A stretch of 64,000 bases of DNA, from positions 4,582,001 through 4,646,000 of the forward strand of contig NZ_CP073588.1 of the NCBI RefSeq assembly GCF_021560015.1, given 5' to 3'. The notes beneath the pieces are model-generated. The model saw only the letters and a program-made list of their open reading frames with translations. It did no database searches and was not told the DNA's origin. This document shows positions 48,520 to 58,038 of the stretch, in pieces (position 1 is the first letter of the stretch; each line of letters starts with the position of its first letter). Source of the DNA: Shewanella vesiculosa. GTDB taxonomy: Bacteria; Pseudomonadota; Gammaproteobacteria; Enterobacterales; Shewanellaceae. The translations under genes and the position numbers were made by a program.

Positions 48520-48610
48520 GTTGATAAGTTTATTTTATTGTTGGGGTGTTTATTGCATCTAAGAAAGTAAGCTAACAATGGTTAGTAGTACAGTCAAAAC
48601 AGGAGTGAAT

Positions 48611-49060
48611 ATGTTAAATCAAAAAACAAGTGTAGAGAATGTAACAGATGTCATCCAAGTTATGAGAGCTGGTGTCGAGTTTTACCAAGACGCAATTGAG
48701 AAGGTCAGTAACCCAGCGCTCAAAAGTACTTTCACCAAAATGGCCACGAAAAAAGCCACAGCGATTCAAGCATTACAACCACTCGCCATTGCTGAGCAAG
48801 GTGATATTGAAGATGGGAGTTCTTTTGCGGTAGAGTCGCGCAAAATATACACCAAATTTGTGGCAGTGTTCTCAAGTGATGAAGACTACACCTATATTAA
48901 GCAACTTGAAGAAGTTGAAGATAAGGTGCTTGAAGTGCTGGATGATGCAATCGATAAAAATCAACAGGGTCAGGCATTGCTTATACTGACCAATATTCGA
49001 GCGGATGCGCAATCGATGCACGACGAAATGAAAACTCTGCAACAGTTACAGAAAAACTAG
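48611..49060 (+). CDS. PA2169-type four-helix bundle protein (DUF2383)
   Basis: A 149-residue helical protein without signal peptide. It resembles the DUF2383/PA2169 family: helices beginning VTDVIQVMRAGVEFYQDAIEKV, then KSTFTKMA, an FSSDEDYTYIKQLEEVEDKVLEV segment and a final QSMHDEMKTLQQL helix. Ferritin-like bundle, often stress-induced. The AGGAGTG ribosome site fixes the start at 48611, not the longer frame at 48578. It lies near csbD-like, another stress gene. Confidence 0.78.
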   Translation: MLNQKTSVENVTDVIQVMRAGVEFYQDAIEKVSNPALKSTFTKMATKKATAIQALQPLAIAEQGDIEDGSSFAVESRKIYTKFVAVFSSDEDYTYIKQLEEVEDKVLEVLDDAIDKNQQGQALLILTNIRADAQSMHDEMKTLQQLQKN

Positions 49061-49302
49061 TACTGGTTCATTGTGTAAATGCCCTGCGGCGGGGTATTTG
49101 AATGCTTGATTGTAATCTCTAAAGCCGGACTACGGATTAGGGATATATCAAAATTATAGCTGTCGCTGATGTGTATTTAATACCGAACCACATCATCAAT
49201 ACACATCATCGGCTGTGGGTTTTGTCCAAGATGTAATTATTTAAGATGGATATGTCTACTGCGGCGACCCAGAATTTTTCTCACCTGGAGGAGTATTTAA
49301 TT

Positions 49303-49494
49303 ATGAATAACGACATTATTAAAGGTAAATGGAAGCAGGCATCTGGTTCACTAAAAGCACGTTGGGGTAAATTAACCGACGATGATTTACAGGAAATCGA
49401 TGGAAAACTTGAGAAATTCCAAGGTAAGATGCAAGAGAAATATGGTATGGCTAAAGATGAGGCTAAAAAGGAATTCGACAAGTCACACTCTTAG
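49303..49494 (+). CDS. CsbD family stress protein
   Basis: A 63-residue hydrophilic protein: MNNDIIKGKWKQASGSLKARWGKLTDDD, followed by a helical EKFQGKMQEKYGMAKDEA segment. This is the typical CsbD/YjbJ layout, general stress proteins of unknown biochemistry. GGAGGAG at 49287 fixes the start; the longer frame at 49246 has no support. A terminator follows immediately. Confidence 0.88.
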   Translation: MNNDIIKGKWKQASGSLKARWGKLTDDDLQEIDGKLEKFQGKMQEKYGMAKDEAKKEFDKSHS

Positions 49495-49508
49495 CGTATA
49501 ACCAATGA

Positions 49509-49537
49509 AAAAGGCGTCATGTTATATGACGCCTTTT
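49509..49537 (+). terminator. Intrinsic terminator after csbD-like gene
   Basis: AAAAGGCGTCAT and ATGACGCCTTTT pair around GTTAT. Confidence 0.9.
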
Positions 49538-49796
49538 AAAACTCAGACTCGAACGATTCTTGAGCTGATGAAAATATAATTGCCTATTAATTAACAAGAT
49601 GCTTGACTGATTTCTGCCATTCAAACTGACTAATCTCGTCTGAAATACCTTAACTGTGAACTTTACAGCCATCATAGAGCATAGCCATTATGATGATTTA
49701 TATTGGCTTGCGCACAGCATTATTAACATTATGCCTTTCAATCAGTTGAATAAAAAAACTCAATAAAAACTATGGATATAGATAACCTTTAGTGAA
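49538..49796. other. Intergenic region between csbD-like and DUF4442 genes
   Basis: About 260 bases with no supported gene. No RNA or strong repeat seen. Confidence 0.35.
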
Positions 49797-50274
49797 TTAT
49801 TTTTGAGGTTTATGTGAAATCCACAGTTTAATGTGCCCTTGGACGACCACCACACCATTGGTATCATAGGCTTTAACATCGACTAACATATCGCCCACTT
49901 GCCACTGCTCTGGTTTTACCTCTGCAACACATAGAATATCACTCGCCGCTTTTGCGGTGTAATCGACCGACATTCCTTTTGGTATCCAACGTAAATGCGC
50001 CGGAATCGATGCTTCAGCCATAGTGCCCATAGCCATTTCTAAACCATTACAAATAGCAATAACATGCACAGTGCCAATATGATTTTGGACTTTTTTTACG
50101 CTTTTTGATTAAACATTCACAACGGTTTACACGTAAATCGCTTATGTAAGGATGTACAGTGCCAAAATAGGGCGCCATACGCGCTACCATTTTAGAGAAT
50201 ATATGCTTACCAAAAGGGTACGCGGTCACTTTTTGATATAGCGACATGACTTTATTAGATTTAGTTTGGGCCAT
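49797..50274 (-). pseudogene. DUF4442 hotdog-fold protein (thioesterase-like), frameshifted
   Basis: Two minus-strand frames together form one DUF4442 protein of about 158 residues. The N-terminal part has KVMSLYQKVTAYPFGKHIFSK and APYFGTVHPYISDLRVNRCE; after the break the second frame continues HVIAICNGLEMAMGTMAEASI and RWIPKGMSVDYTAKA, the family's core. The break is a run of seven T on the plus strand (50091-50097); removing one restores the frame through KKRKKVQNHIGTVH. Function is probably acyl-CoA thioesterase-like, unproven. Confidence 0.82.
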
Positions 50275-50427
50275 TGGAAAGACTCTGATTATTGTGGAAG
50301 TAAGTTGTCTGGTCGGATGAGGTTAGCATTGTTGTAACCTGCGGTGAAGTCATGATCAATATTTTCCATCGCTCATTACACTGGCCACAGGTATAATTTA
50401 CTTGATTAGACACTTTAAGGATGAATT

Positions 50428-51351
50428 TTGAAAACTGACTCACTGATATTAAATTATTTTAAAGGTATGGCTATGGGGGCGGCAGATGTTGTCCCTGGGG
50501 TGTCTGGCGGCACAATTGCATTTATTACCGGTATTTTAGACCCGCTGTTGGATGGTATTCGCAAAATTAATTTTTCGTTAGTGGAGGTGATTAAACAGAA
50601 AGGGATTAAAGGTGCTTTTTTACACATTAACGGTCCTTTTTTATTGTGTGTATTTGGCGGTATTTTAACCAGCATTTTTACCTTAGCTAAATTAATTTCT
50701 TGGCTATTAGCGACGCATCCTATTCCTGTGTGGTCGTTCTTTTTTGGCTTAATTTTGTTTTCTGTGGCTCACATGCTCAAGCAAGTGGATAAATTCACTG
50801 TTGTTCGGGTTGTTATGTTTATTGTCGGTGTCGCATTTGCATGGGCAATCACAGTGTTGCACCCTATTGAAATGCAGGTGAGTTACCTTAACTTCTTTTT
50901 CTGTGGTGCCATTGCTATTTGCGCCATGATATTACCAGGCATTTCGGGCAGTTTTATTTTACTGCTCTTAGGGATGTATCCTGCGGTGTTAGCTGCTGCA
51001 AAAGGGTTTGATATTGTTTATTTAGCCTGTTTTGCTTTAGGTGCTGTTGCGGGACTATTGAGTTTTAGCCATGTGTTATCAGCATTGTTGCGTAAATTCC
51101 ACGATGCGACTTTACTCTTTTTAACTGGGTTGATGTTAGGCACGCTCGGTAAAATCTGGCCATGGAAACAAGTGATTAGCTGGCGTGAAAACTCTAAAGG
51201 CGAGTTAGTGCCATTGGTTGAGCAAAATTTATCTCCGTTTCAGTTTGAGCACATTACCGGTGAGTCATCACAAATGATCGTCGCTATAGTGTGTCTGCTA
51301 ATTGGGATTGGTTTGGTTTGGGGCCTAGAGCGCGTAGGTAATCGAGCGTAA
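50428..51351 (+). CDS. DUF368 integral membrane protein (possible undecaprenyl phosphate transporter)
   Basis: A 307-residue protein with eight or so membrane segments and two copies of a Pro-Gly motif: GAADVVPGVSGGTIAFITG near residue 17 and MILPGISGSFILLLLG near residue 170. These mark the DUF368/PopT family; members have recently been tied to undecaprenyl phosphate recycling. The start is a TTG at 50428 with AAGGATG upstream; the alternative ATG would remove the conserved N-terminal helix. Followed by a terminator. Confidence 0.85.
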   Translation: MKTDSLILNYFKGMAMGAADVVPGVSGGTIAFITGILDPLLDGIRKINFSLVEVIKQKGIKGAFLHINGPFLLCVFGGILTSIFTLAKLISWLLATHPIPVWSFFFGLILFSVAHMLKQVDKFTVVRVVMFIVGVAFAWAITVLHPIEMQVSYLNFFFCGAIAICAMILPGISGSFILLLLGMYPAVLAAAKGFDIVYLACFALGAVAGLLSFSHVLSALLRKFHDATLLFLTGLMLGTLGKIWPWKQVISWRENSKGELVPLVEQNLSPFQFEHITGESSQMIVAIVCLLIGIGLVWGLERVGNRA

Positions 51352-51409
51352 AACTCATATAACATTTCAATCTGTGGCGTTGAGTTAACGCCTTAAGTTG
51401 CATATGAAT

Positions 51410-51438
51410 AAAAAGCAGAACTTAGGTTCTGTTTTTTT
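51410..51438 (+). terminator. Intrinsic terminator after the DUF368 gene
   Basis: CAGAAC and GTTCTG pair around TTAG, extendable by flanking A/T pairs, with seven T after. Confidence 0.85.
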
Positions 51439-51822
51439 ATCGCTATTTTTAAGTAAGCTTATGTTGGTGTTATGTTTGATTATGTTTTGCCGCAAATGGT
51501 TGTGCGATAACAAGCCAATAACGCACTAGAAGGTGGCTTCGGATGCTATCCAAATGGGCGGCTAAAGGGTCTTGGTTATCTTGATACAATGAGTTTGTTA
51601 TCAGGTTTTGTTTAGCATGACTAAGTGGCACATCTTATACTGCGATTGAAAACCGTTTGCTGCGAACAAACTTTAACCGCCCTAATCTTATATTGCACAA
51701 AACCACAAATATCCCTATAAACAATGAACTTAATTTTGTTTTATTCGTATATTTGGTCTAATTACATATGCGTTAACTATGCTATCTTTTTTAATCCCAC
51801 CTTGGGAATATTACTTTTGCCA
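51439..51822. other. Intergenic region upstream of the ybgA-like gene
   Basis: About 380 bases without a supported gene. AT-rich; probably holds the ybgA-photolyase promoter. No operator recognised. Confidence 0.4.
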
Positions 51823-51836
51823 CAGGAGTGCATAAC

Positions 51837-52800
51837 ATGCCAGATATCGATATATTTGTGCCAGAAAAAAATCCAGATTGGGATCAGCAGCTGTTTGCTG
51901 GGTAACCAAGTTCGTTTTGACGGCGGCCACAAAAACTCCTATTACTGCAGACAAGAAATTGAACCGTTTTTTGAATACACCACAGTGTGTCCTGAAATGG
52001 CTATTGGCATGGGTGCACCACGTAAAAGTATTCGCCAAGTGCGAGATGGCGATATTGTCCATATCCGCAGTGCCGATGGCTCGTTAGACGTGACCGATAA
52101 ATTGAATGAATACTCCCAAGCTAAAGTAGAAGAGTTAGACTACCTTGGTGGTTATATTTTATGTGCTAAATCGCCAACGTGCGGTATGGAAAGGGTAACC
52201 GAGTACAAAATTGGCACCAATAATGGAACCAAGACTGGTGTCGGCGTTTTTGCCAAGAAATTAATGGAGCGTTATCCACTATTACCAGTGGAAGAAGAAG
52301 GCCGTTTACATGATTTGCCATTAAGAGAGAATTTCTTTACTCGAGTGTTTGCCTATAACGATTGGCGTAAAATGACCCAGTCGGGGTTAACTAAGCATAA
52401 GTTAATGCAGTTTCATTCGCGTTATAAGTACTTACTTATGGCACATAGTCCCCAATGGTATCGCGAGCTAGGCCCTATTCTGGCTGATATTCAAGATGTT
52501 GAGCAGTCGGCGCAGGTATACTTTGAGGGCTTTATGACCGCGCTTAAAATTATTGCCACCCGTAAAAATCACACCAGTACTTTGCAGCATATTCAGGGCT
52601 ATTTTAAGAAAAAACTGACGGCTGCCCAGAAAGAAGAATTAAGCGAATCGATTTTAAAATATCGTCAAGGACTATTACCTTTACTGGTTCCTATTACCTT
52701 GATCAATCATTATGTGCGTGAGTTTCCGACACCCTATATTGAAGAGCAAGTGTATTTAAATCCGCACCCTGAAGCGTTAAAGCTTCGTTACGCCTATTAG
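51837..52800 (+). pseudogene. YbgA-like DUF523-DUF1722 protein, frameshifted near the N-terminus
   Basis: The correct start is ATG at 51837 with AGGAGTG 9 bases upstream, giving MPDIDIFVPE. That frame hits a stop at 51903. The DUF523 core (ISSCLLGNQVRFDGGHK, then CPEMAIGMGAPR, and CAKSPTCGMERV) and the C-terminal DUF1722 domain (about 200-315) run in another frame. The break is a run of seven A (51865-51871); dropping one restores a 320-residue protein. A long apparent frame from 51724 avoids the break only by chance. It lies just before the photolyase gene, as ybgA does in E. coli. Confidence 0.85.
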
Positions 52801-52811
52801 GTCGAGTGTTA

Positions 52812-54245
52812 ATGACTTCTATGAATAGCTTGATGTGGTTCAGGCAAGACTTACGTGTTGCCGATAACCCAGCATTAGTTGCGGCTTGTCAATTTGCCAA
52901 GCAACATCAAAGTAAGGTTAGGGCTGTGTATATTGTGACTCCGTCGCAATGGGCGCAGCATGATGTCGCGCCAATACAAATTAACTTTATTCAGCGGCAC
53001 GTCAATTTATTAGCCCAGTCACTTGCCGCGTTAGGCATACCCTTGGACGTACTGCATCTTGAGTGGTTTAGTGATACTCATGCCGCGTTAAATGATTACC
53101 TGCAGCAGCATAATATTGATGCCGTGTTTGCCGGTAGCGAGCCGGAAATTAACGAACGCCGCCGCGACAGTGGCTTAATTGAGCAAGGGTTACCCCTGAC
53201 GTTAATTGATCAAGACTGTGTATTGGCAAGTGGGCAAGTACAAAATTTGTCTGGTGATATGTATAAGGTGTTTACCCCATTTTCGAAAAAATGGAAAAGC
53301 ATTGCCAGTCAAAAAGCGATAGTTCCCCTCGCAGTGCCAGCTCCAGTTGCGGCAGCCTTGCCATCACCTGCCGCTATTGAGTTTACTTGCCCTTCGCGTA
53401 ACAGCGAACAATGGGCTGCTGGCGAAGGTGCAGCAAAGCGAATACTTGAACAATTTTTAGCAAGTCAGGTTGCAGATTATCAAGCAGAACGAGATTTCCC
53501 CGCCCTTGAAGGCACGAGTCGCTTATCACCCTTTTTAGCTATCGGAGTGGTGAGTTCTCGTCAATGTGTTGCGGCAATATTAGCGCAATACCCAGAAGCA
53601 TTAGTCGATGATACTTGCGCGGCGAAAACCTGGTTAAATGAGCTTATTTGGCGTGAATTTTATCGACATCTGCTCGTGGCATTCCCGCATTTATCAATGG
53701 CGCAAAATTTTAATGAGCTGGGTAAAGGGATTGTTTGGCGAAATAATGCTCAGGAGTTTACCGCCTGGTGCGATGGGCAGACGGGTTATCCGATTATTGA
53801 TGCTGCCATGCGCCAATTAAATCAAACGGGTTGGATGCATAACCGCTTACGTATGGTGGTCGCCAGTTTTTTAACCAAGCACTTATTGGTCGATTGGCGC
53901 TGGGGTGAACGTTACTTTAGACAGCAATTGATTGATGGAGACTTAGCGGCCAATAATGGTGGTTGGCAATGGTCTGCTGGCACCGGATGCGATGCGCAGC
54001 CTTATTTTAGGGTATTTAACCCTATGACCCAAAGTAGTAAGTTTGACCCTGATGGCAGTTTTATTAAACGTTACGTTCCAGAGGTTGCCCGCTGGTCGTT
54101 AAAAGATATTCATGAACCTAAAACGGTTAACGTTAATGACTTATTTGCCTCACCACAAGGCGACAGTTATCCAAAACCTATTGTTGAACACAAGATGGCC
54201 CGCCTCCGGGCAATAGAAGTGTTAAGTGCGCTAAAGCGTGGTTAA
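52812..54245 (+). CDS. phrB: Deoxyribodipyrimidine photolyase (CPD, class I)
   Basis: A 477-residue blue-light DNA repair enzyme. The N-terminal antenna domain begins SLMWFRQDLRVADNPAL; the FAD domain has the IWREFYRHLL and NRLRMVVASF motifs, then LLVDWRWGERYF, NNGGWQWSAGTGCDAQPYFR and FNP. These identify a CPD photolyase rather than a DASH cryptochrome. The long frame starts with GTG at 52806; ATG at 52812 or 52824 is more natural. Tight spacing to the ybgA-like gene suggests one transcript. Confidence 0.94.
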   Translation: MTSMNSLMWFRQDLRVADNPALVAACQFAKQHQSKVRAVYIVTPSQWAQHDVAPIQINFIQRHVNLLAQSLAALGIPLDVLHLEWFSDTHAALNDYLQQHNIDAVFAGSEPEINERRRDSGLIEQGLPLTLIDQDCVLASGQVQNLSGDMYKVFTPFSKKWKSIASQKAIVPLAVPAPVAAALPSPAAIEFTCPSRNSEQWAAGEGAAKRILEQFLASQVADYQAERDFPALEGTSRLSPFLAIGVVSSRQCVAAILAQYPEALVDDTCAAKTWLNELIWREFYRHLLVAFPHLSMAQNFNELGKGIVWRNNAQEFTAWCDGQTGYPIIDAAMRQLNQTGWMHNRLRMVVASFLTKHLLVDWRWGERYFRQQLIDGDLAANNGGWQWSAGTGCDAQPYFRVFNPMTQSSKFDPDGSFIKRYVPEVARWSLKDIHEPKTVNVNDLFASPQGDSYPKPIVEHKMARLRAIEVLSALKRG

Positions 54246-54325
54246 TCCTATTTATTGTCACTACTGACGAGCTATTGAGTTGATTAACTTGGCTGCTTAA
54301 GTTCGCAAATCGGTGAATACAGTTT

Positions 54326-54366
54326 AAGGCCGCTATTATCTCTTATGATAATAGCGGCCTTTTTTT
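54326..54366 (+). terminator. Intrinsic terminator of the photolyase gene
   Basis: AAGGCCGCTATTATC and its complement form a 15-bp stem with a 6-base loop and a T-run. Confidence 0.92.
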
Positions 54367-54417
54367 GGGCTTAGATCACACTATGGGCTTGGCTAAACGG
54401 TCGATTGCTCAGTATTG

Positions 54418-54433
54418 ATTGAAGCGGTTCAAT
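54418..54433. promoter_or_regulatory. FNR/CRP-family-like operator upstream of nnrS
   Basis: ATTGAAGCGGTTCAAT is a perfect 6-bp inverted repeat with a 4-base spacer, the geometry of FNR boxes (TTGAT-N4-ATCAA) with one changed base per half. It lies about 90-100 bases before the nnrS start. An NsrR-like half-site (AACATGCAT on the minus strand) lies at about 54471-54479. Assignment is tentative. Confidence 0.4.
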
Positions 54434-54506
54434 TAACGGCATAGAATGACTTATTAAAGGTTTAAAATTTATGCATGTTTAAATCTTGTTGCTGTTATGC
54501 CACTAA

Positions 54507-55733
54507 GTGAGTGAACTGTTTATGTTAAATATTGATGATCCTGCGGAAACTGATAACACTCCTGCTATATGGCGTTTAGGCTTTAGACCATTTTTTTTGG
54601 GTGGGGCGAGTATTGCGGCCTTATATATTCCATTGTGGTTAATGGGTTGGTTTACGCCACAATTTAGCCTATTTAACAGTGAATTTTGGGCTAACGTGGT
54701 GCCGTTATGGTGGCATCCGCACGAAATGTTATTCGGCTTTGCCATGGCGATAGTATGTGGCTTTTTACTCACAGCCGTTCAGGCGTGGACTAACCAACCG
54801 ACCATTAAAGGGCGCGCATTAATGCTCACCTTTGGGTGTTGGTTTATTGCTCGCTTGATGTTGCTGTTGCCAATGAATATTCCTTTATTTTTACCGGCAA
54901 TATTCGACAGCTTATTTTTAGGCTTGAGCGCTTATGCATTGTGGCGTTGTATTTATCCCGTTAAGCAATGGCGAAATATTGGGTTTCCGCTGCTATTGCT
55001 GGTGGCCTTAGTGGTCAACTTAGTCAGTTACTATGCTCTGTCTGAACGTAACTTCTCGTTATCAACTCAATTATGGCAAGGGATGATTTGGTGGTTCGCC
55101 ATGGTGATCACCGTAGTCGGTGGCCGCGTGATCCCATTTTTTACCGCAATGAGAATTAAACAACCCAAACCCGATCCCATTATCGCACTCGAGAACACGT
55201 TAATATTGGCAATGGGTTTACTGTTTATTCAAGCCATCACTCATTGGCTTCCTGAGGGTGCAGAGCAACTGCTGCTTGTTGTTGCAGGCATATTACATTT
55301 ACTCCGTTTTGCCCGATGGCAAGCACATAAAACCCTAAAAGAGCCGATGTTATGGTCGTTACATATATCGTATTTTTCGTTGCCTATCACACTGTTATTA
55401 ATGGCTGTAAATATTGATAACGAATATGCCTATCGTACCTTGCTGCATCTGTTTGCCATTGGCGGGATTGCTTCATTATGTTTATCAATGATTTCAAGAG
55501 TTTCACTTGGGCATACTAGTCGTAATATCTACCAAGGACCTAACATGACCTGGGCATTTTTATGTGTGCCGCTTGCTGCAGTGTTACGTGCCGTTATGCC
55601 TTTGTTGATGCCTGAATACACGCAAATTTGGTTATGGGCAGCAGGGGCTTGTTGGTTTATGGGCTTTGGATTATTTGTGTGGTTTTACGCGCCGATATTA
55701 ATGCGACCGCGTCTTGATGGTCGTCCGGGATAA
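54507..55733 (+). CDS. nnrS: NnrS family membrane protein (nitric oxide response)
   Basis: A 408-residue protein with about twelve membrane segments. The conserved N-terminus WRLGFRPFFLGG, then PLWWHPHEMLFGFAMAIVCGFLLTAVQAWT, then GGRVIPFFTAMRI mark NnrS, a heme- and copper-containing protein that protects against nitrosative stress in denitrifiers and ammonifiers. His residues in these segments are the likely heme ligands. The start may be GTG at 54507 or ATG at 54522 (no strong ribosome site for either). It lies next to nrfA, consistent with an NO/nitrite theme. Confidence 0.88.
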   Translation: MSELFMLNIDDPAETDNTPAIWRLGFRPFFLGGASIAALYIPLWLMGWFTPQFSLFNSEFWANVVPLWWHPHEMLFGFAMAIVCGFLLTAVQAWTNQPTIKGRALMLTFGCWFIARLMLLLPMNIPLFLPAIFDSLFLGLSAYALWRCIYPVKQWRNIGFPLLLLVALVVNLVSYYALSERNFSLSTQLWQGMIWWFAMVITVVGGRVIPFFTAMRIKQPKPDPIIALENTLILAMGLLFIQAITHWLPEGAEQLLLVVAGILHLLRFARWQAHKTLKEPMLWSLHISYFSLPITLLLMAVNIDNEYAYRTLLHLFAIGGIASLCLSMISRVSLGHTSRNIYQGPNMTWAFLCVPLAAVLRAVMPLLMPEYTQIWLWAAGACWFMGFGLFVWFYAPILMRPRLDGRPG

Positions 55734-55921
55734 TCTGGTCACTGTATCTTTTATATCAAGTTATTTCAGTAATAACCCGGCTAGGTAGTTAAACAGACGG
55801 TGTCATAACCAGTGAACCCATTTATAGATAAGCAGTACTTTATGCTTAGCTCTCAAAGATTAATTAACGTGATGAATAAACAAAGGTTAGCAATATGATG
55901 GATCTACTTATCGAGGTGATA

Positions 55922-57316
55922 ATGAAGGCTACGCAGCCGATGCGAAGCAAGGTAGGCTTAAGTGTTATTCTTGGGGCAATAGCTCTGTTGAGTCTAACCT
56001 CTTGGTCGCTCAAAGGTGCTGAGGTGGATCCTAATCAACTAAAGTTTCCACAACAATATGACTCATGGCAAGCAACCGAAGAACAAGTAGATCGAGACGA
56101 TATACTGGCGCAATATCCTGCCAATATCATTTTATGGGCAGGTTCATCATTTGCCAAAGAATATCATAGCCCTCGCGGGCATCAGTTTGCTGTAGCTGAC
56201 GTGACACATACCTTGCGTACTGGTGTTGCAATAGCTGAAGGTGACAAAGGTTTATCTGCCAGTTGCTGGACCTGTAAAACACCTGATGCCCCTAGATTGA
56301 TTAAAGAAATGGGTATTCAAGGTTTTTCAGGTGCCAATTTTGTTGATTTAGGCCGTGAAATCAAATCCGTTGTTTACTGCAGTGATTGTCATGTTGATGG
56401 CAGTGCTAAACTCGCATTACCTCGACCACATGCACAAGATGCGATGGCAAAAATTAAACTGCCTTTTGATAAGCAAAACCACACTATGCAAGGGGCACAG
56501 GTTTGTGGTCAATGTCATGTGAGTTATTATTTCCAGCCTGAAAATAATAACAAGGTTAATATTCCATGGATTTTTGGCAGCACTGCCGATGAAATTGAAA
56601 AGTATTACGACACACGTCGCTTTTACGAATGGATCCACCCCATTTCTAAAACCCCAATATTAAAAGCGCGTCATCCAGAGTTTGAACATTGGAGTCGTTC
56701 GGCTCACGCTAAGCAAGGCGTGACCTGTATAACCTGTCATATGCCGCCTGCGACCGATGAAAAAGGCGCTACATTTACTGACCATAAGGTTGGTGGTGCA
56801 TTAGACAATTTTGATCGTAGTTGTGTAAATTGTCATAGCAGTAAAGCGGCCATCACCAAAAAGCTTGATAAAACCAAAGCTACTATTAATGCCAAAGCAC
56901 GACATGTAGAGTCATTGCTGATTAAGGCGCATTACGAAGCCAAAGCTGCGTGGGATGCGGGGGCTACATGGGCGCAAATGAATGATGCGATTATGGCTAT
57001 TCGTCATTCACAATGGCGTTGGGATTTTGCCACTGCATCGCATGGTATGTATGCTCATAACCCTAAAGAGGGGATTGAACTACTGGATAAATCGACTGAA
57101 CAGGTTATTTATGCCCGTCAAGCATTGGCCCGCATATTAAGTCAAATGTCAGTTACTGAAGTTGAGTACCCAGATTACAGTACCAAAGAAAAAGCCCACG
57201 CTGCTATTGGCTTTGTTGAAGCCGACGCGATGAAGGCGAAACACGCATTTATTCAACAGGAAGTTGATAAATACTGGCATCCAGTGGCCAAAACAGGTTA
57301 CTCAGTTTCTGAATAA
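55922..57316 (+). CDS. nrfA: Ammonia-forming cytochrome c nitrite reductase (pentaheme)
   Basis: A 464-residue periplasmic enzyme reducing nitrite to ammonium with six electrons. A signal peptide (SVILGAIALLSLTSWS) precedes five heme sites: CWTCK (active-site heme with Lys ligand), then CSDCH, CGQCH, CITCH and CVNCH. The order matches NrfA. GAGGTG upstream of 55922 fixes the start; the frame opens further at 55895. In Shewanella NrfA is fed by CymA rather than NrfBCD, which fits the absence of nrfBCD here. Terminator at 57340-57366. Confidence 0.95.
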   Translation: MKATQPMRSKVGLSVILGAIALLSLTSWSLKGAEVDPNQLKFPQQYDSWQATEEQVDRDDILAQYPANIILWAGSSFAKEYHSPRGHQFAVADVTHTLRTGVAIAEGDKGLSASCWTCKTPDAPRLIKEMGIQGFSGANFVDLGREIKSVVYCSDCHVDGSAKLALPRPHAQDAMAKIKLPFDKQNHTMQGAQVCGQCHVSYYFQPENNNKVNIPWIFGSTADEIEKYYDTRRFYEWIHPISKTPILKARHPEFEHWSRSAHAKQGVTCITCHMPPATDEKGATFTDHKVGGALDNFDRSCVNCHSSKAAITKKLDKTKATINAKARHVESLLIKAHYEAKAAWDAGATWAQMNDAIMAIRHSQWRWDFATASHGMYAHNPKEGIELLDKSTEQVIYARQALARILSQMSVTEVEYPDYSTKEKAHAAIGFVEADAMKAKHAFIQQEVDKYWHPVAKTGYSVSE

Positions 57317-57339
57317 AACACACTATTACTGACTTTATT

Positions 57340-57367
57340 AACGCCTAAGCTTTGCTTAGGCGTTTTG
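57340..57367 (+). terminator. Intrinsic terminator of nrfA
   Basis: AACGCCTAAG and CTTAGGCGTT pair around CTTTG, with a short T-run. Confidence 0.8.
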
Positions 57368-57389
57368 CTGTGTGGCTCATTTAACATGT

Positions 57390-57417
57390 TGATCTACTTT
57401 TGCGAGTATGTCGTATC
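57390..57417 (+). promoter_or_regulatory. Candidate ECF (RpoE-ChrR type) promoter
   Basis: TGATCT at 57390-57395 and CGTATC at 57412-57417 are 16 bases apart, close to the TGATCC / CGTA pattern reported for ECF11 sigma factors that answer singlet oxygen. It lies upstream of a gene cluster of the kind found in such regulons. The sigma factor gene is not in this window. Confidence 0.4.
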
Positions 57418-57536
57418 AACCCCCATAAGTTTTTATTTGTTTCACGGTCATTAAATGCTTTTATCTGATTGTCATATAAGGCATTGTTATATTTATGTTC
57501 CGTGAGTTTTTAGGGTCGCGTGGTAGGAGTCTGTTA

Positions 57537-57998
57537 ATGCAAGGTGCACAATCGATAGTTGATACTCAATCAGTACCATTAAATACGGACAATTCTGCGT
57601 CTGTGAGTGGTCATCCGGCTATTGTTGATGCCTTTATTAATATGTATCAACAGCTCAATAAAGATAATTTGTTTCTACTCAGTCAAGTCTATCGCGATGA
57701 TATTTGCTTTAGAGATCCGATGCATCATGTCGAGGGCATGGAAGCATTAACGCATTATTTTGCCAACATGTATCAAAACGTCACCCACATTGAATTTGAC
57801 ATCAAAGAAGTGGTCATTGGTGCTGATAATCAGCAAGCCGCTTTGTATTGGACCATGAGTTATACACATCCTAAATTAAGTAAAGGCCAGCTAATAAATG
57901 TTGAAGGCATGTCGCAACTTAAATTTTCCGATAAGATATTTTCTCATAGAGACTACTTTGACCTAGGACAAATGCTCTATGAGCAAGTGCCTTTTTAG
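57537..57998 (+). CDS. NTF2-like / SnoaL-like protein
   Basis: A 153-residue protein with a cone-like NTF2 fold pattern (helix VDAFINMYQQLNKDNLFLLSQVYRDD then ICFRDPMHHVEGMEALTHYF). No catalytic triad is evident. AGGAG at 57525 fixes the start at 57537, not the longer frame at 57495. It heads a co-directional cluster with SDR, FAD oxidoreductase, DUF1365 and Cfa-like genes, so a role in the same lipid/oxidative pathway is inferred. Confidence 0.8.
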   Translation: MQGAQSIVDTQSVPLNTDNSASVSGHPAIVDAFINMYQQLNKDNLFLLSQVYRDDICFRDPMHHVEGMEALTHYFANMYQNVTHIEFDIKEVVIGADNQQAALYWTMSYTHPKLSKGQLINVEGMSQLKFSDKIFSHRDYFDLGQMLYEQVPF

Positions 57999-58038
57999 GA
58001 GGTCTCATCGGCTTACTTAAAAATAGGGTGGCGAAGTA

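Noticed and set aside
51724..51836. Start of the ybgA-like gene at 51724
   Set aside because: This extension reads through non-coding DNA and bypasses the A7 frameshift by chance; ATG at 51837 with AGGAGTG gives the family N-terminus after one base is removed.
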